Shown here in pieces: positions 5,770 to 14,350 of a stretch of DNA of 17,495 nucleotides. Below the pieces are notes generated by a model. The model ran no database searches. It was not told the DNA's origin and worked only from the letters and a program-made list of their open reading frames with translations. The DNA lies in contig CAZGTQ010000241.1 in assembly GCA_964528575.1 (NCBI GenBank), forward strand, positions 1 to 17,495. The letters run 5' to 3'. The first letter of the stretch is position 1. Each line of letters starts with the position of its first letter. A program made the position numbers and the translations under genes. Origin of the DNA: CAZGTQ01 sp964528575 (GTDB lineage Bacteria; Planctomycetota; UBA1135; GCA-002686595).

Positions 5770-7377
5770 ATGACGACGAGCCCGACGACGAGCACCACGA
5801 CGAGCACCCCGACGAGCACGGTCGAGACCCAGGCGCCGCCGCGCGGAATCCTGGTCGTCGACCTCGGTGCCCAGTACGCGCAGTTGATCGCCCGCCGCGT
5901 GCGCGAGGCGCACGTGTGGTGCGAGATCGCCCCGCCGCGCGAGGCGCTCGAGGCGGCGCGGCGCATGAACCTCGCGGGCATCATCCTCTCGGGCGGCCCC
6001 GCGTCGGTGTACGCGGCGGGCGCGCCCGCCGTGCCGCGCGGGCTGCTCGAGCTCGGCGTCCCCGTGCTCGGCATCTGCTACGGCATGCAGTGGATGGCGC
6101 GCGAGCTCGGCGGCGCGGTCGAGGGCGCCGACAAGCGCGAGTACGGCCGCACGTCGATCGTCGTCGAGCGGCCGAGCGACCTGTTCGACGGCGTCGACGG
6201 CCAGACGGCGGTGTGGATGAGCCACGGCGACCGCGTGACGGCGCTCCCCGACGGCTTCCACGTCTACGCCCGCTCGGAGAACTGCGAGTTCGCCGCGGTG
6301 GGCGACCCCGAGCGCGGCTTCTTCGGCCTGCAGTTCCACCCCGAGGTCACGCACACCGTGCGCGGCCGCGAGCTGCTCGACAACTTCCTCGCGCGCACCT
6401 GCGGGCTCGCCGGCGAGTGGCGTCCCGATTCCATCGTCGAGCGCGAGGTCGAGCGCGTCCGCGCGCAGGTCGGCGAGACGGGCGACATCGTGCTCGGCCT
6501 CTCCGGCGGCGTCGACAGCTCGGTCACGGCGATGATCCTGCACCGCGCGATCGGCGCTCGGCTGCACTGCATCTTCGTCGACAACGGCCTGCTGCGCGAG
6601 GGCGAGCGCGACACCGTCGTCGCGCTCTTCGGCCGCCACTTCCACATGGACCTGACGGTCGTCGACGCGGCCGAGCGCTTCCTCGCGCGGCTCGCCGGCG
6701 TCACCGACCCCGAGCGCAAGCGCAAGCTCATCGGCTACGAGTTCGTCGAGGTCTTCCGCGAGGAGGCGAAGCGTTTCCCCGAGGCGCGCTACCTCGGCCA
6801 GGGGACGCTGTATCCCGACGTGATCGAGTCGGTGGCGGCGCACGGCGGCAACACGGCGGTGATCAAGAGCCACCACAACGTCGGCGGGCTGCCCGACGAC
6901 CTCGAGCTCGAGCTCGTCGAGCCGCTGCGCGAGCTCTTCAAGGACGAGGTGCGCGCGATCGGCCGCCACTTGGGCCTGGCGAGCGAGGTCGTCGACCGCC
7001 AGCCGTTCCCCGGGCCCGGGCTCGCCGTGCGCTGCCTCGGCGAGGTCACCTCCGAGCGCCTCGCCGCGCTGCGCGCCGCCGACACCATCGTGACGAGCGA
7101 GATCGAGGTCGCGGGCGCGCACGGCGATCTGTGGCAGTACTTCGCGGTGCTGCTGCCGGTGCGCTCGGTCGGCGTCATGGGCGACGCGCGCACGTACGAG
7201 GAGACGTGCGCCGTGCGCGTCGTGCGCTCGGAGGACGCGATGACGGCGGATTGGGCGTACCTGCCCCAGGAGCTGCTCGCGCGCATCTCCAATCGCGTGA
7301 TCAACGAGGTGCGCGGCATCAACCGGGTCGTGCTCGACATCAGCTCGAAGCCGCCCGGCACGATCGAGTGGGAGTAG
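5770..7377 (+). CDS. guaA: GMP synthase, glutamine-hydrolysing
   Basis: A 535-residue cytosolic enzyme that aminates XMP to GMP using glutamine and ATP, directly after guaB in the pathway and on the DNA (6-bp gap). Residues 27-208 are a class I glutamine amidotransferase, with nucleophile C103 in GICYGMQ and the H190/E192 pair in QFHPEV. Residues 239-410 are an N-type ATP pyrophosphatase with the P-loop SGGVDSS (245-251). The C-terminal dimerisation and XMP-binding domain has FPGPGLAVRCLGE and ends KPPGTIEWE, as in the family. It is slightly longer than usual because residues 2-17 are an added low-complexity Thr/Ser/Pro tail encoded by a 12-bp tandem repeat; the good ribosome site supports translation of this tail. 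No terminator follows, and the next gene overlaps the stop codon. Confidence 0.98.
   Translation: MTTSPTTSTTTSTPTSTVETQAPPRGILVVDLGAQYAQLIARRVREAHVWCEIAPPREALEAARRMNLAGIILSGGPASVYAAGAPAVPRGLLELGVPVLGICYGMQWMARELGGAVEGADKREYGRTSIVVERPSDLFDGVDGQTAVWMSHGDRVTALPDGFHVYARSENCEFAAVGDPERGFFGLQFHPEVTHTVRGRELLDNFLARTCGLAGEWRPDSIVEREVERVRAQVGETGDIVLGLSGGVDSSVTAMILHRAIGARLHCIFVDNGLLREGERDTVVALFGRHFHMDLTVVDAAERFLARLAGVTDPERKRKLIGYEFVEVFREEAKRFPEARYLGQGTLYPDVIESVAAHGGNTAVIKSHHNVGGLPDDLELELVEPLRELFKDEVRAIGRHLGLASEVVDRQPFPGPGLAVRCLGEVTSERLAALRAADTIVTSEIEVAGAHGDLWQYFAVLLPVRSVGVMGDARTYEETCAVRVVRSEDAMTADWAYLPQELLARISNRVINEVRGINRVVLDISSKPPGTIEWE
5773..5820. repeat. 12-bp tandem repeat x4 at the start of guaA
   Basis: Four 12-bp units (consensus ACGACGAGCACC) begin at 5773, 5785, 5797 and 5809, immediately after the guaA start codon. 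Units two and three are identical. They encode TTSP-TTST-TTST-PTST, so copy-number change would keep the frame. Confidence 0.8.
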
Positions 7378-8726
7378 CGCGCGCGCTCGCCGTGGCGCTC
7401 GCGCTCGCGCTCGCGGCCTGCGCGCAGCGCGCGGCCGAGCCCGGCGCCGGGCCGCCGAGCTTCGTCCTGATCGTCTGCGACGACCTCGGCTGGGGCGACC
7501 TCGGCGTCTACGGCTCGACGGTGCACCGCACGCCCGCGGTCGACGCGCTCGCGCGCGAGGGGCTGCGCTTCACCGACTTCTACTCCGCGTCGTCGGTGTG
7601 CACGCCGTCGCGCGGAGCGCTGCTCACCGGCTGCTACCCGCGGCGCATCGGGATGCACACGATCGACGGCCGCAACGGCGTGCTGCGGCCGAACGACGCG
7701 CAGGGGCTGCACCCGGACGAGGTGACGATCGCGGAGCTGCTCGGCGCGCGCGGCTACGCGACCGCGTGCATCGGCAAGTGGCACCTCGGCGACCAGCCCG
7801 AGCTCCTGCCGCGCGCGCAGGGCTTCGACTCGTGGCTCGGGCTGCCGTACAGCAACAACATGGACGGCCGCGGCGGGGGGCCGCCGCTCCCGCTCGTCGA
7901 GGACGAGCGCGTCCTCGAGGCGCCGGTCGACACGAGCACGCTGACAAGGCGCTACACCGAGGCGGCGGTCGCGTTCCTGCGCGCGAACGCGCAGCGCCCG
8001 TTCTTCCTCTATCTCGCGCACACGTTCCCGCACGATCCGCCGGCCGCGAGCGAGGCGTTCCGCGGCCGCTCGGCGAACGGCGCGTACGGCGACGCGGTGG
8101 AGGAGCTCGACTGGTCGACCGGCCAGATCGTCGCGGCGCTCGACGAGCTCGGCCTCGCCGAGCGCACGCTCGTCCTGTTCACGTCCGACAACGGCGCGGC
8201 GCGCCGCTCGAACGGCAGCAACGGGCCGTTCGCCGGAGCGAAGGGGACGCCGAGCGAGGGCGGTCTGCGCGTCCCGCTCGTCGTCCGCTGGCCCGGCCGC
8301 GTCCCCGCCGGCGCGCTCTGCCGCGAGCTGGCGACGACGATGGACCTGGTCCCGACGCTCGCCGGCCTCGCGGGCGCCGCGCTCCCGGCGGACCGGCCGA
8401 TCGACGGCCGCGACGTGCTGGCGCTGCTCGAGGGCCGTCCGGGCGCCGCCACGCCGCACGAGGCGTTCTTCTACTACGACGACGCTCTCCTCGCCGCCGT
8501 GCGCGGGCCGCGCTGGAAGCTCGAGCTGCGCGGCCGACGGCTCTACGACCTCGCGGCGGACCCGGCGGAGACGACCGACCGCGCCGCGGAGCACCCGGAC
8601 GTGGTCCAGGCGCTGCTCGCCAGCGCCGAGCGCGCCCGCGCCGAGCTCGGCCACGGCACGCTCGCCGGCACGGGCGAGCGCCCGCTCGGCCGCGTCGCCA
8701 CACCGCGCGCGCTCGTCCCGCGCTGA
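7368..8726 (+). CDS. Lipoprotein sulfatase, formylglycine-dependent
   Basis: A 452-residue type I sulfatase of the alkaline-phosphatase fold, hydrolysing sulfate esters, probably of polysaccharides, outside the cytoplasmic membrane. From GTG 7368 the N-terminus is a short signal peptide ending in the lipobox LAAC (C18). Metal ligands D38/D39 lie in VCDDLGWGD. The maturation motif CTPSR (78-82) has C78 as the residue to become formylglycine, and a generating enzyme must be encoded elsewhere. GKWHLG (136-141), TSDNG (272-276) and a C-terminal region with LYDLAADPAETTD complete the family pattern. Length is at the short end of normal. The start overlaps the last 10 bp of guaA; no ribosome site is visible, so coupling to guaA is likely. 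The alternative start at GTG 7392 would destroy the signal peptide. The substrate cannot be predicted. Confidence 0.92.
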   Translation: MGVARALAVALALALAACAQRAAEPGAGPPSFVLIVCDDLGWGDLGVYGSTVHRTPAVDALAREGLRFTDFYSASSVCTPSRGALLTGCYPRRIGMHTIDGRNGVLRPNDAQGLHPDEVTIAELLGARGYATACIGKWHLGDQPELLPRAQGFDSWLGLPYSNNMDGRGGGPPLPLVEDERVLEAPVDTSTLTRRYTEAAVAFLRANAQRPFFLYLAHTFPHDPPAASEAFRGRSANGAYGDAVEELDWSTGQIVAALDELGLAERTLVLFTSDNGAARRSNGSNGPFAGAKGTPSEGGLRVPLVVRWPGRVPAGALCRELATTMDLVPTLAGLAGAALPADRPIDGRDVLALLEGRPGAATPHEAFFYYDDALLAAVRGPRWKLELRGRRLYDLAADPAETTDRAAEHPDVVQALLASAERARAELGHGTLAGTGERPLGRVATPRALVPR

Positions 8727-8792
8727 CGCGCGCGCGCCTGCGGCTGCGTGCCGAGTGCGGCTGCGTCCTCGAGCGGCGCGCCGCGTCAGCGC
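8720..8792. terminator. 11-bp inverted repeat carrying both convergent stop codons
   Basis: GCGCTGACGCG (8720-8730) and CGCGTCAGCGC (8782-8792) are perfect complements. The left arm holds the TGA of the sulfatase, and the right arm holds the TGA of the small minus-strand ORF. The 51-nt loop contains an 11-bp direct repeat, TGCGGCTGCGT, at 8739-8749 and 8756-8766. No T-tract follows on either strand, so it is not a standard intrinsic terminator, but it may protect both 3' ends. Confidence 0.4.
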
Positions 8793-8896
8793 AGGAGCTG
8801 GAACACGCCGAACGCGGCGGCGGCCACCACGAGCAGCACGCGGACGTCGAGGAGCGAGACGAAGAAACGGGCGGCGGGGCCGGGCTGGGTCTTCAT
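8786..8896 (-). CDS. Possible 36-residue membrane peptide
   Basis: A short ORF reading MKTQPGPAARFFVSLLDVRV and then a hydrophobic stretch to residue 35, ending in Arg. The pattern (basic short N-terminus, one predicted membrane helix at about 18-35) fits a small inner-membrane protein. It lies 65 bp after the two-TM gene, in the same direction, as the last possible member of the gat operon. No clear ribosome site precedes the ATG at 8896. Support comes only from its amphiphilic pattern, its place in the operon and the inverted repeat around its stop. Function unknown; it may be spurious. Confidence 0.45.
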   Translation of the reverse strand: MKTQPGPAARFFVSLLDVRVLLVVAAAAFGVFQLLR

Positions 8897-8961
8897 GGCG
8901 GTCGTTCGTTCGCGAGGGGACGGCGCTTTCGACGCCCGCGCGGGCCGCGTCTTCCCGGCAA

Positions 8962-9302
8962 TCAGCGCCGGTTGAGGGCGCGCGTCACGAGCGGGGCGAC
9001 GAGCCCGCCCGCGAGCAGGACGGCGGCGAAGAGCACGGCGAGCCGCACGAGCCCGCCCCAGCCGCGCGGCATCGCGCTCCACAGGAAGACCGCGCCGATC
9101 GCGCCGAAGAGCACCAGGCCCAGGACGAGGATCCAGCCCTCGCGGAACAGGAGGCGGGTGTCGCGGTGCGCGTGCTCGCCGTCGTCGTCGAGCGCCCACC
9201 CGCGGGGGAGCGCGGCGCGCAGCTCCGCCGGCGTCGGCGGGCGGTGAGCGGGGCCGACGCGCTCGAGATCGACGAGCTCGCCGACCGGGACGCGGCGCCC
9301 GC

Positions 9303-9306
<4 letters not shown>
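8962..9306 (-). CDS. Two-TM hypothetical membrane protein
   Basis: A 114-residue protein with a soluble N-terminal part of about 55 residues (charged, with DLERVGPAHRPPTPAELRAA) followed by two hydrophobic segments at about 57-79 and 86-108, and a basic end LNRR. This implies a hairpin in the cytoplasmic membrane. The ATG at 9306 overlaps the gatB stop as ATGA, so translation is probably coupled to gatB. AAGG lies close upstream of the start. I do not recognise the family. Its fixed position behind gatB may simply reflect operon packing and does not prove a role in tRNA amidation. Confidence 0.75.
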
Positions 9307-10729
<1,423 letters not shown>

Positions 10730-10733
<4 letters not shown>

Positions 10734-12223
10734 CGGCTCGCCTCCGCCGCGAGCTCGCGCGCCATCGGCGACGGCTCCTGGGGGCCCGCCGCCGCTTCGT
10801 ACGCGCGCGCGACGCCGAGCACGCGCGCGTCCGCGAGGCGCGGGCCGACGAGCTGCACGCCGACCGGCAGCCGCGCGCCGCCCGCGTCGACCAGACCGCA
10901 CGGCACGCTCGCCGCCGGCAGCCCCGCGAGGCTCGCCGGCGTCGTCAGGATGTCCGCGAGGTACATCGCGACCGGGTCGCCCACGAGCGCGCCGAGCTCG
11001 AACGCCGCCGTCGGCGCCGTCGGACCGACGATCACGTCGACGCGCTCGAAGGCGCGCTCGTAGTCGGCGAGGATCCGTCGCCGCACGTGCAGCGCGCGCC
11101 CGTACCACGCGTCGTAGTAGCCGCTCGACAGCGCGTACGTGCCGAGCAGGATGCGCCGCTTCACCTCCGCGCCGAAGCCGGCTTCGCGCGTCGCGGCGAA
11201 CATCCCCTGCAGGCTGCCGTCGCCCGCCGCGCGCAGGCCGTAGCGCACGCCGTCGTAGCGCGCGAGGTTGCTCGACGCCTCGGCGGTCGCGACGACGTAG
11301 TACGCCGGCACCGCGTACTTCGTGTGGGGCAAGCTCACGTCGACGATCTGGGCGCCGAGCGCGGCGAGCGTTTCGACCGCGCCGAGCACGCGCGCGCGCA
11401 CCGCGTCGTCGAGCGCGTCGGGGAAGTGCTCCGCCGGCACGCCGACGCGCACGCCGGCGAGATCGGGCGGCGCGGCGGCGGGCTCCGGCGCGGGCGCGTC
11501 GACGCACGTCGAGTCGGCGGGATCGGGTCCTGCGATGACGCGCAGCGCGAGCTCGACGTCGCGCACCGAGCGCGCGAGCGGGCTGACCTGGTCGAGCGAC
11601 GAGCCGAACGCGACGAGGCCGTAGCGCGACACGCGCCCGTACGTCGGCTTGAACCCGACGAGGCCGCAGAACGCGGCCGGCTGGCGCACGCTCCCGCCGG
11701 TGTCCGAGCCGAGCGCGAGCGGCACGAGGCCGGCGGCGACGGCGGCGGCGCTCCCGCTCGACGAGCCGCCCGGCACGTGCGCGAGCGACCAGGGGTTGCG
11801 CGTCGGGCCGAACGCGGAGCTCTCCCCGGACGAGCCCATCGCGAACTCGTCCATGTTCGTCGTGCCGACCGGGACCGCGCCCGCGTCGAGCAGGCGCTGC
11901 ACGAACGTCGCGGTGTACGGCGGCCGCCAGCCGGCGAGGATGCGGCTGGCGCAGCTCGCCTCGAGGCCCTCGAGGCACATGTTCGCCTTGAGCGCGACGG
12001 GCACGCCGAACAGCGGGCCCGGCTCGGCGCCGCGCGCGCGGGCGGCGTCGAGCGCGTCCGCGCGGGCGCGCGCGCCCTCGGCGTCGACGGCGAGGAACGC
12101 GTTCAGGCGCTTGTCGGCCCGCGCGATGCGCGCGAGCGCCTCGTCGACGGCGTCGCGCGCCGAGCGCTCGCCCGCGACGATCGCCGCGCGCAGCGCCGTC
12201 GCGTCGGCGGGCGCCGCGCTCAC
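10730..12223 (-). CDS. gatA: Aspartyl/glutamyl-tRNA amidotransferase subunit A
   Basis: A 497-residue glutaminase subunit of GatCAB and member of the amidase signature family. It releases ammonia from glutamine and channels it to GatB. The catalytic triad is complete: K79 in VALKANMCLEG, cis-Ser S154 in PGGSSSGSAA and nucleophile S178 in GSDTGGSVRQPA. These positions agree with my memory of the characterised GatA numbering. GFKPTYGRVSRYGLVAF and TPASLAGLPA also fit. GTG 12223 is chosen because it overlaps the gatC stop (GTGA) and gives the normal N-terminus; the frame remains open far upstream, but that part is antisense or out-of-frame to gatC and the neighbouring gene. Length is typical. 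Confidence 0.98.
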
Positions 12224-12531
12224 GCGTCGCCCCCGACCGTCTTCGGCACGCGGTAGTGCTCGCCGTCCTGGTCGGGCGCCTGCTCGACCAGTGCCGCGCG
12301 CGGCCAGGACGGGCGCGGCTCGTCGTCGCGCAGCACCGTCTCGGCGGCGGCCGGGGCGTCCTGCTCCTCGTCCGCGTCGAGCTCGAGCTCGCCGAGCACG
12401 CGGAAGGCCTCGAGAATGCGCCCGAACTGGCGCCCGAGCTGCTCCGCCTCCTCGTCGGTGACGTGCAGCCGGGCGAGCGCGGCGGTGCGGCGCACGAGCG
12501 CGGCGTCGGATCCTGGGTCGGGGCTGCTCAT
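12220..12531 (-). CDS. gatC: Aspartyl/glutamyl-tRNA amidotransferase subunit C
   Basis: A 103-residue small subunit that clamps GatA and GatB together. The N-terminal helices carry the family pattern (VRRTAALARLHVTDEEAEQL, then QFGRILEAFRVLGELE). The C-terminal half is extended, with RDDEPRPSW and the conserved tail EHYRVPKTVG, where the VPKT/VPRV type of ending is typical. A strongly acidic insert (DADEEQDAPAAAE) sits between them. It is the first gene of gatCAB plus one or two membrane genes. No Shine-Dalgarno sequence precedes ATG 12531; with the proposed -10 box the leader would be under 20 nt. Confidence 0.95.
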   Translation of the reverse strand: MSSPDPGSDAALVRRTAALARLHVTDEEAEQLGRQFGRILEAFRVLGELELDADEEQDAPAAAETVLRDDEPRPSWPRAALVEQAPDQDGEHYRVPKTVGGDA

Positions 12532-12554
12532 GGGCGGGGGCGCGGCGGGGGCGG

Positions 12555-12583
12555 ATTCTAGGGCCCTGTGCGGCGCGCGCCCA
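12555..12583 (-). promoter_or_regulatory. Candidate gatCAB promoter
   Basis: On the minus strand TAGAAT (12560-12555) matches five of six bases of the -10 consensus, and A/T-rich hexamers are rare here. The -35 position 17 bp upstream reads TGGGCG (12583-12578), a poor match that lies inside the 12-bp repeat array. Initiation near 12548 would give a very short leader. Confidence 0.4.
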
Positions 12584-12620
12584 GCGCGGTGCCCAGCGCG
12601 CTGCCCAGCGCGCTGCCCGG
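12573..12620. repeat. 12-bp tandem repeat x4 upstream of gatC
   Basis: Four 12-bp units (consensus CGCGCTGCCCAG) begin at 12573, 12585, 12597 and 12609. The third is exact, and the others differ at one to three bases. The array is non-coding, lies in the divergent promoter region between gatC and the three-TM gene, and would include the -35 zone of gatCAB. Confidence 0.75.
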
Positions 12621-12656
12621 GATCCGGGGGGGCCGGGGACAGGCCGTTCGGGCCGC

Positions 12657-12685
12657 TTGCGCGGTCCGGACGCAGGTCGTAGCGT
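12657..12685 (+). promoter_or_regulatory. Candidate promoter of the three-TM gene
   Basis: TTGCGC (12657-12662), a 17-bp spacer and TAGCGT (12680-12685) form a plausible -35/-10 pair. It overlaps the GTG at 12684, so if it is real, transcription would start near 12692 and translation probably at GTG 12693 with almost no leader. Confidence 0.3.
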
Positions 12686-13367
12686 GACGCGCGTGATCGC
12701 CCTCGCCCAGAGTCTGTACGAACCGCAGATCCCCGGTGGCTTCCAAGCGTTGCGCGCGTCGACCGACTGGGCCGGCGTCGGCTTGTTGATGTCGATCGTC
12801 GGGTCGTTCCTGCTCGCCAACGCGATCCTGTTCCGCCACCCGCGCGGGCTGATCGCGGAGCACTTCAGCGGCCGGCGCCAGCGGCTGACGAGCATCCGCG
12901 AGCACATCTTCCATCGCGTCAACATCCACCTGGGGTTCCTGTTCCTGCTCGGCGGCTTCGGGCTGCAGCTCTTCGGGCACATGCGGCCGCCGGCGCCGGG
13001 AGCGACGGAGTTCCCGACGGTCTGGGTCGGACTGATCCTGCTCGTCGCGGTGGCGCTCGAGGTCGCGGGCTGGTGGTGGTCGCACCGGCTGTTCCGCCGC
13101 TACGTGCGCCTCTACCTGCTCGAGCACCCGGCCGACTTCGAGACCGAGGCGAACCTCGCGCGCGAGGTCGGCGAGCTGTTCGGCATCCCGTCGTCGGCCG
13201 AGGATACCGTCGAGTCGTACGTCGGGCGCCTGCGCGCCAAGCTCGGCATTCCGGTCCCCGCGCGCGGCGGTGAAGCGCGCGCCGCGGGCATGGCGGTGCG
13301 CTCGGCGTCCGTCGGCTCGTCGCGCGAGCGCAGCTACGCGGGCCTGGGCGACGACGACCTCGTTTAG
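12684..13367 (+). CDS. Three-TM hypothetical membrane protein
   Basis: A 227-residue protein with hydrophobic segments at about 29-50, 82-98 and 113-132. A basic loop (RHPRGLIAEHFSGRRQR) lies between the first two, and a soluble C-terminal tail of about 90 residues is mainly helical and charged (LLEHPADFETEANLAREVGE, then a segment ending AKLGIP). The last 30 residues are Ser/Arg/Asp-rich and probably disordered. I recognise no family and no catalytic motif. GTG 12684 has AGGT six bases upstream; GTG 12693 (224 residues) is a good alternative and fits the promoter candidate better. It is divergent from gatC, and 83 bp separate it from comF. Confidence 0.8.
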   Translation: MTRVIALAQSLYEPQIPGGFQALRASTDWAGVGLLMSIVGSFLLANAILFRHPRGLIAEHFSGRRQRLTSIREHIFHRVNIHLGFLFLLGGFGLQLFGHMRPPAPGATEFPTVWVGLILLVAVALEVAGWWWSHRLFRRYVRLYLLEHPADFETEANLAREVGELFGIPSSAEDTVESYVGRLRAKLGIPVPARGGEARAAGMAVRSASVGSSRERSYAGLGDDDLV

Positions 13368-13406
13368 GACGGCGCGTCGGCGAGCCGAGGACCGGCGCGA
13401 GAAAGA

Positions 13407-13429
13407 GCGGACGGAGCGTCACCGTCCGC
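13407..13429 (-). terminator. 8-bp hairpin with minus-strand T-rich tail
   Basis: GCGGACGG (13407-13414) and CCGTCCGC (13422-13429) are perfect complements with a 7-nt loop. On the minus strand the stem is followed by TCTTTCTC (13406-13399), a modest U-tract; the plus strand has none. It may therefore end minus-strand transcripts, for example read-through from the aminotransferase gene running antisense to larC and comF. Confidence 0.35.
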
Positions 13430-13450
13430 GCGCGCTGCGGTCCTGGGGGC

Positions 13451-14350
13451 GTGAACCCGATCCGTGCCACACCGTCCCCGTTCGTCGCGCTCGCCGGGCT
13501 CGTCGCGCCGCTCGTGCGCGAGCTCGTCGACGCGGCGTTTCCGCCGCTGTGCCCGCTGTGCGGGGCGAGCGAGGCGCGCGCGCCGTGCGCCGAGCACGAG
13601 CTGCCGCGCGCGCCCGCCGGACCGCGCTGCGGCACGTGCGCCGCGCGGCTCGCACCCGTGCTGCCCGACGGCGCGCGCTGCGCCGCGTGCCGGCGCCGGG
13701 GCTTCGGCGTGCGGCGTCTCGTCGCGCTCGGCGAGTACCGCTCGCAGTTGCGCGCGTGGGTGCTCGCGTTCAAGCACGGCGGGCGCGAGGACCTCGCGGC
13801 GCCGTTGGGGCACGCGCTCGCCCAGCGGCTGCGCGCGCTCGAGCCGCCCGAGGCGCTCGCGCGCGGAGCCGCGCTCGTCGTGCCGGTGCCGCTGCACCCG
13901 TGGCGGCGGCTCGAGCGCGGCTACGACCAGGCGCTGCTGCTGGCGCGCGCGGTCGCGGCCGAGCTGTCGTGGCCGCTCGAGCGAGCGCTCGTGCGGGTGG
14001 CGCACACGCCGCCGCAGGGCGCGCTCGGCGCCGTCTCGCGGGCGGCGAACGTGCGGCACGCGTTCGCCCCGGCCCGGCGCGCGTCCCGGGCGCGGCTCGC
14101 CGGAGCGCGGGTCTGGCTGGTCGACGACGTCGCGACCTCGGGCGCGACGCTGGCGGCCTGCGCGCGGGTCCTGCGGCGGCTCGGCGCGGCGCGGGTCGAC
14201 GCGCTCGTCCTCGGCCGCGCGGGCGCCGGGTCGCCCGGCGGCGCTGAGGGCGTCGCGGACGGTGGCGCGGACGGTGGCGCGGACGGCGGCGCGGACGGCG
14301 GCGCGCGCGCGCCGCCCGGCGGGAGCGGAGGGCTACCATCTGGGGGATGA
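13451..14350 (+). CDS. comF: ComF-family phosphoribosyltransferase-like protein
   Basis: A 299-residue protein of the ComF/GntX type. In competent bacteria ComF helps take up DNA into the cytosol; in others its role is unclear. Zinc-ribbon cysteines are visible: C34/C37 (CPLCG), C60/C63 (CGTC) and C77/C80 (CAAC). A type I PRTase fold follows, with VVPVPLHPWRRLERGYDQ (143-160), TPPQ...SRAANVRHAF (186-205) and the PRPP loop VWLVDDVATSGAT (221-233). GGGGG just before GTG 13451 may serve as the ribosome site. The last 40 residues are outside the fold and contain ADGG repeated four times plus Gly/Pro, an unusual low-complexity tail. The stop overlaps the larC start (ATGA). The symbol denotes the family, not proven competence function. 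Confidence 0.88.
   Translation: MNPIRATPSPFVALAGLVAPLVRELVDAAFPPLCPLCGASEARAPCAEHELPRAPAGPRCGTCAARLAPVLPDGARCAACRRRGFGVRRLVALGEYRSQLRAWVLAFKHGGREDLAAPLGHALAQRLRALEPPEALARGAALVVPVPLHPWRRLERGYDQALLLARAVAAELSWPLERALVRVAHTPPQGALGAVSRAANVRHAFAPARRASRARLAGARVWLVDDVATSGATLAACARVLRRLGAARVDALVLGRAGAGSPGGAEGVADGGADGGADGGADGGARAPPGGSGGLPSGG
14255..14302. repeat. 12-bp tandem repeat x4 at the end of comF
   Basis: Four units begin at 14255, 14267, 14279 and 14291. The first two read GCGGACGGTGGC and the last two GCGGACGGCGGC, differing only in a silent third base. They encode ADGG four times; the preceding residues AEGV look like a decayed fifth copy. Confidence 0.85.

Noticed and set aside
4273..7122. 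A 949-residue antisense open frame opposite guaBA
   Set aside because: Composition is dominated by Arg, Ala, Asp and Val with no domain, as expected from the complement of GC-rich codons; guaB and guaA are unambiguous on the other strand.
3936..8726. A 1596-residue open frame on the plus strand running through guaB and guaA into the sulfatase
   Set aside because: Only the part from 7368 has domain signatures. The rest is Arg/Ala-rich out-of-frame reading of guaB and guaA, open because GC-rich DNA has few stop codons.
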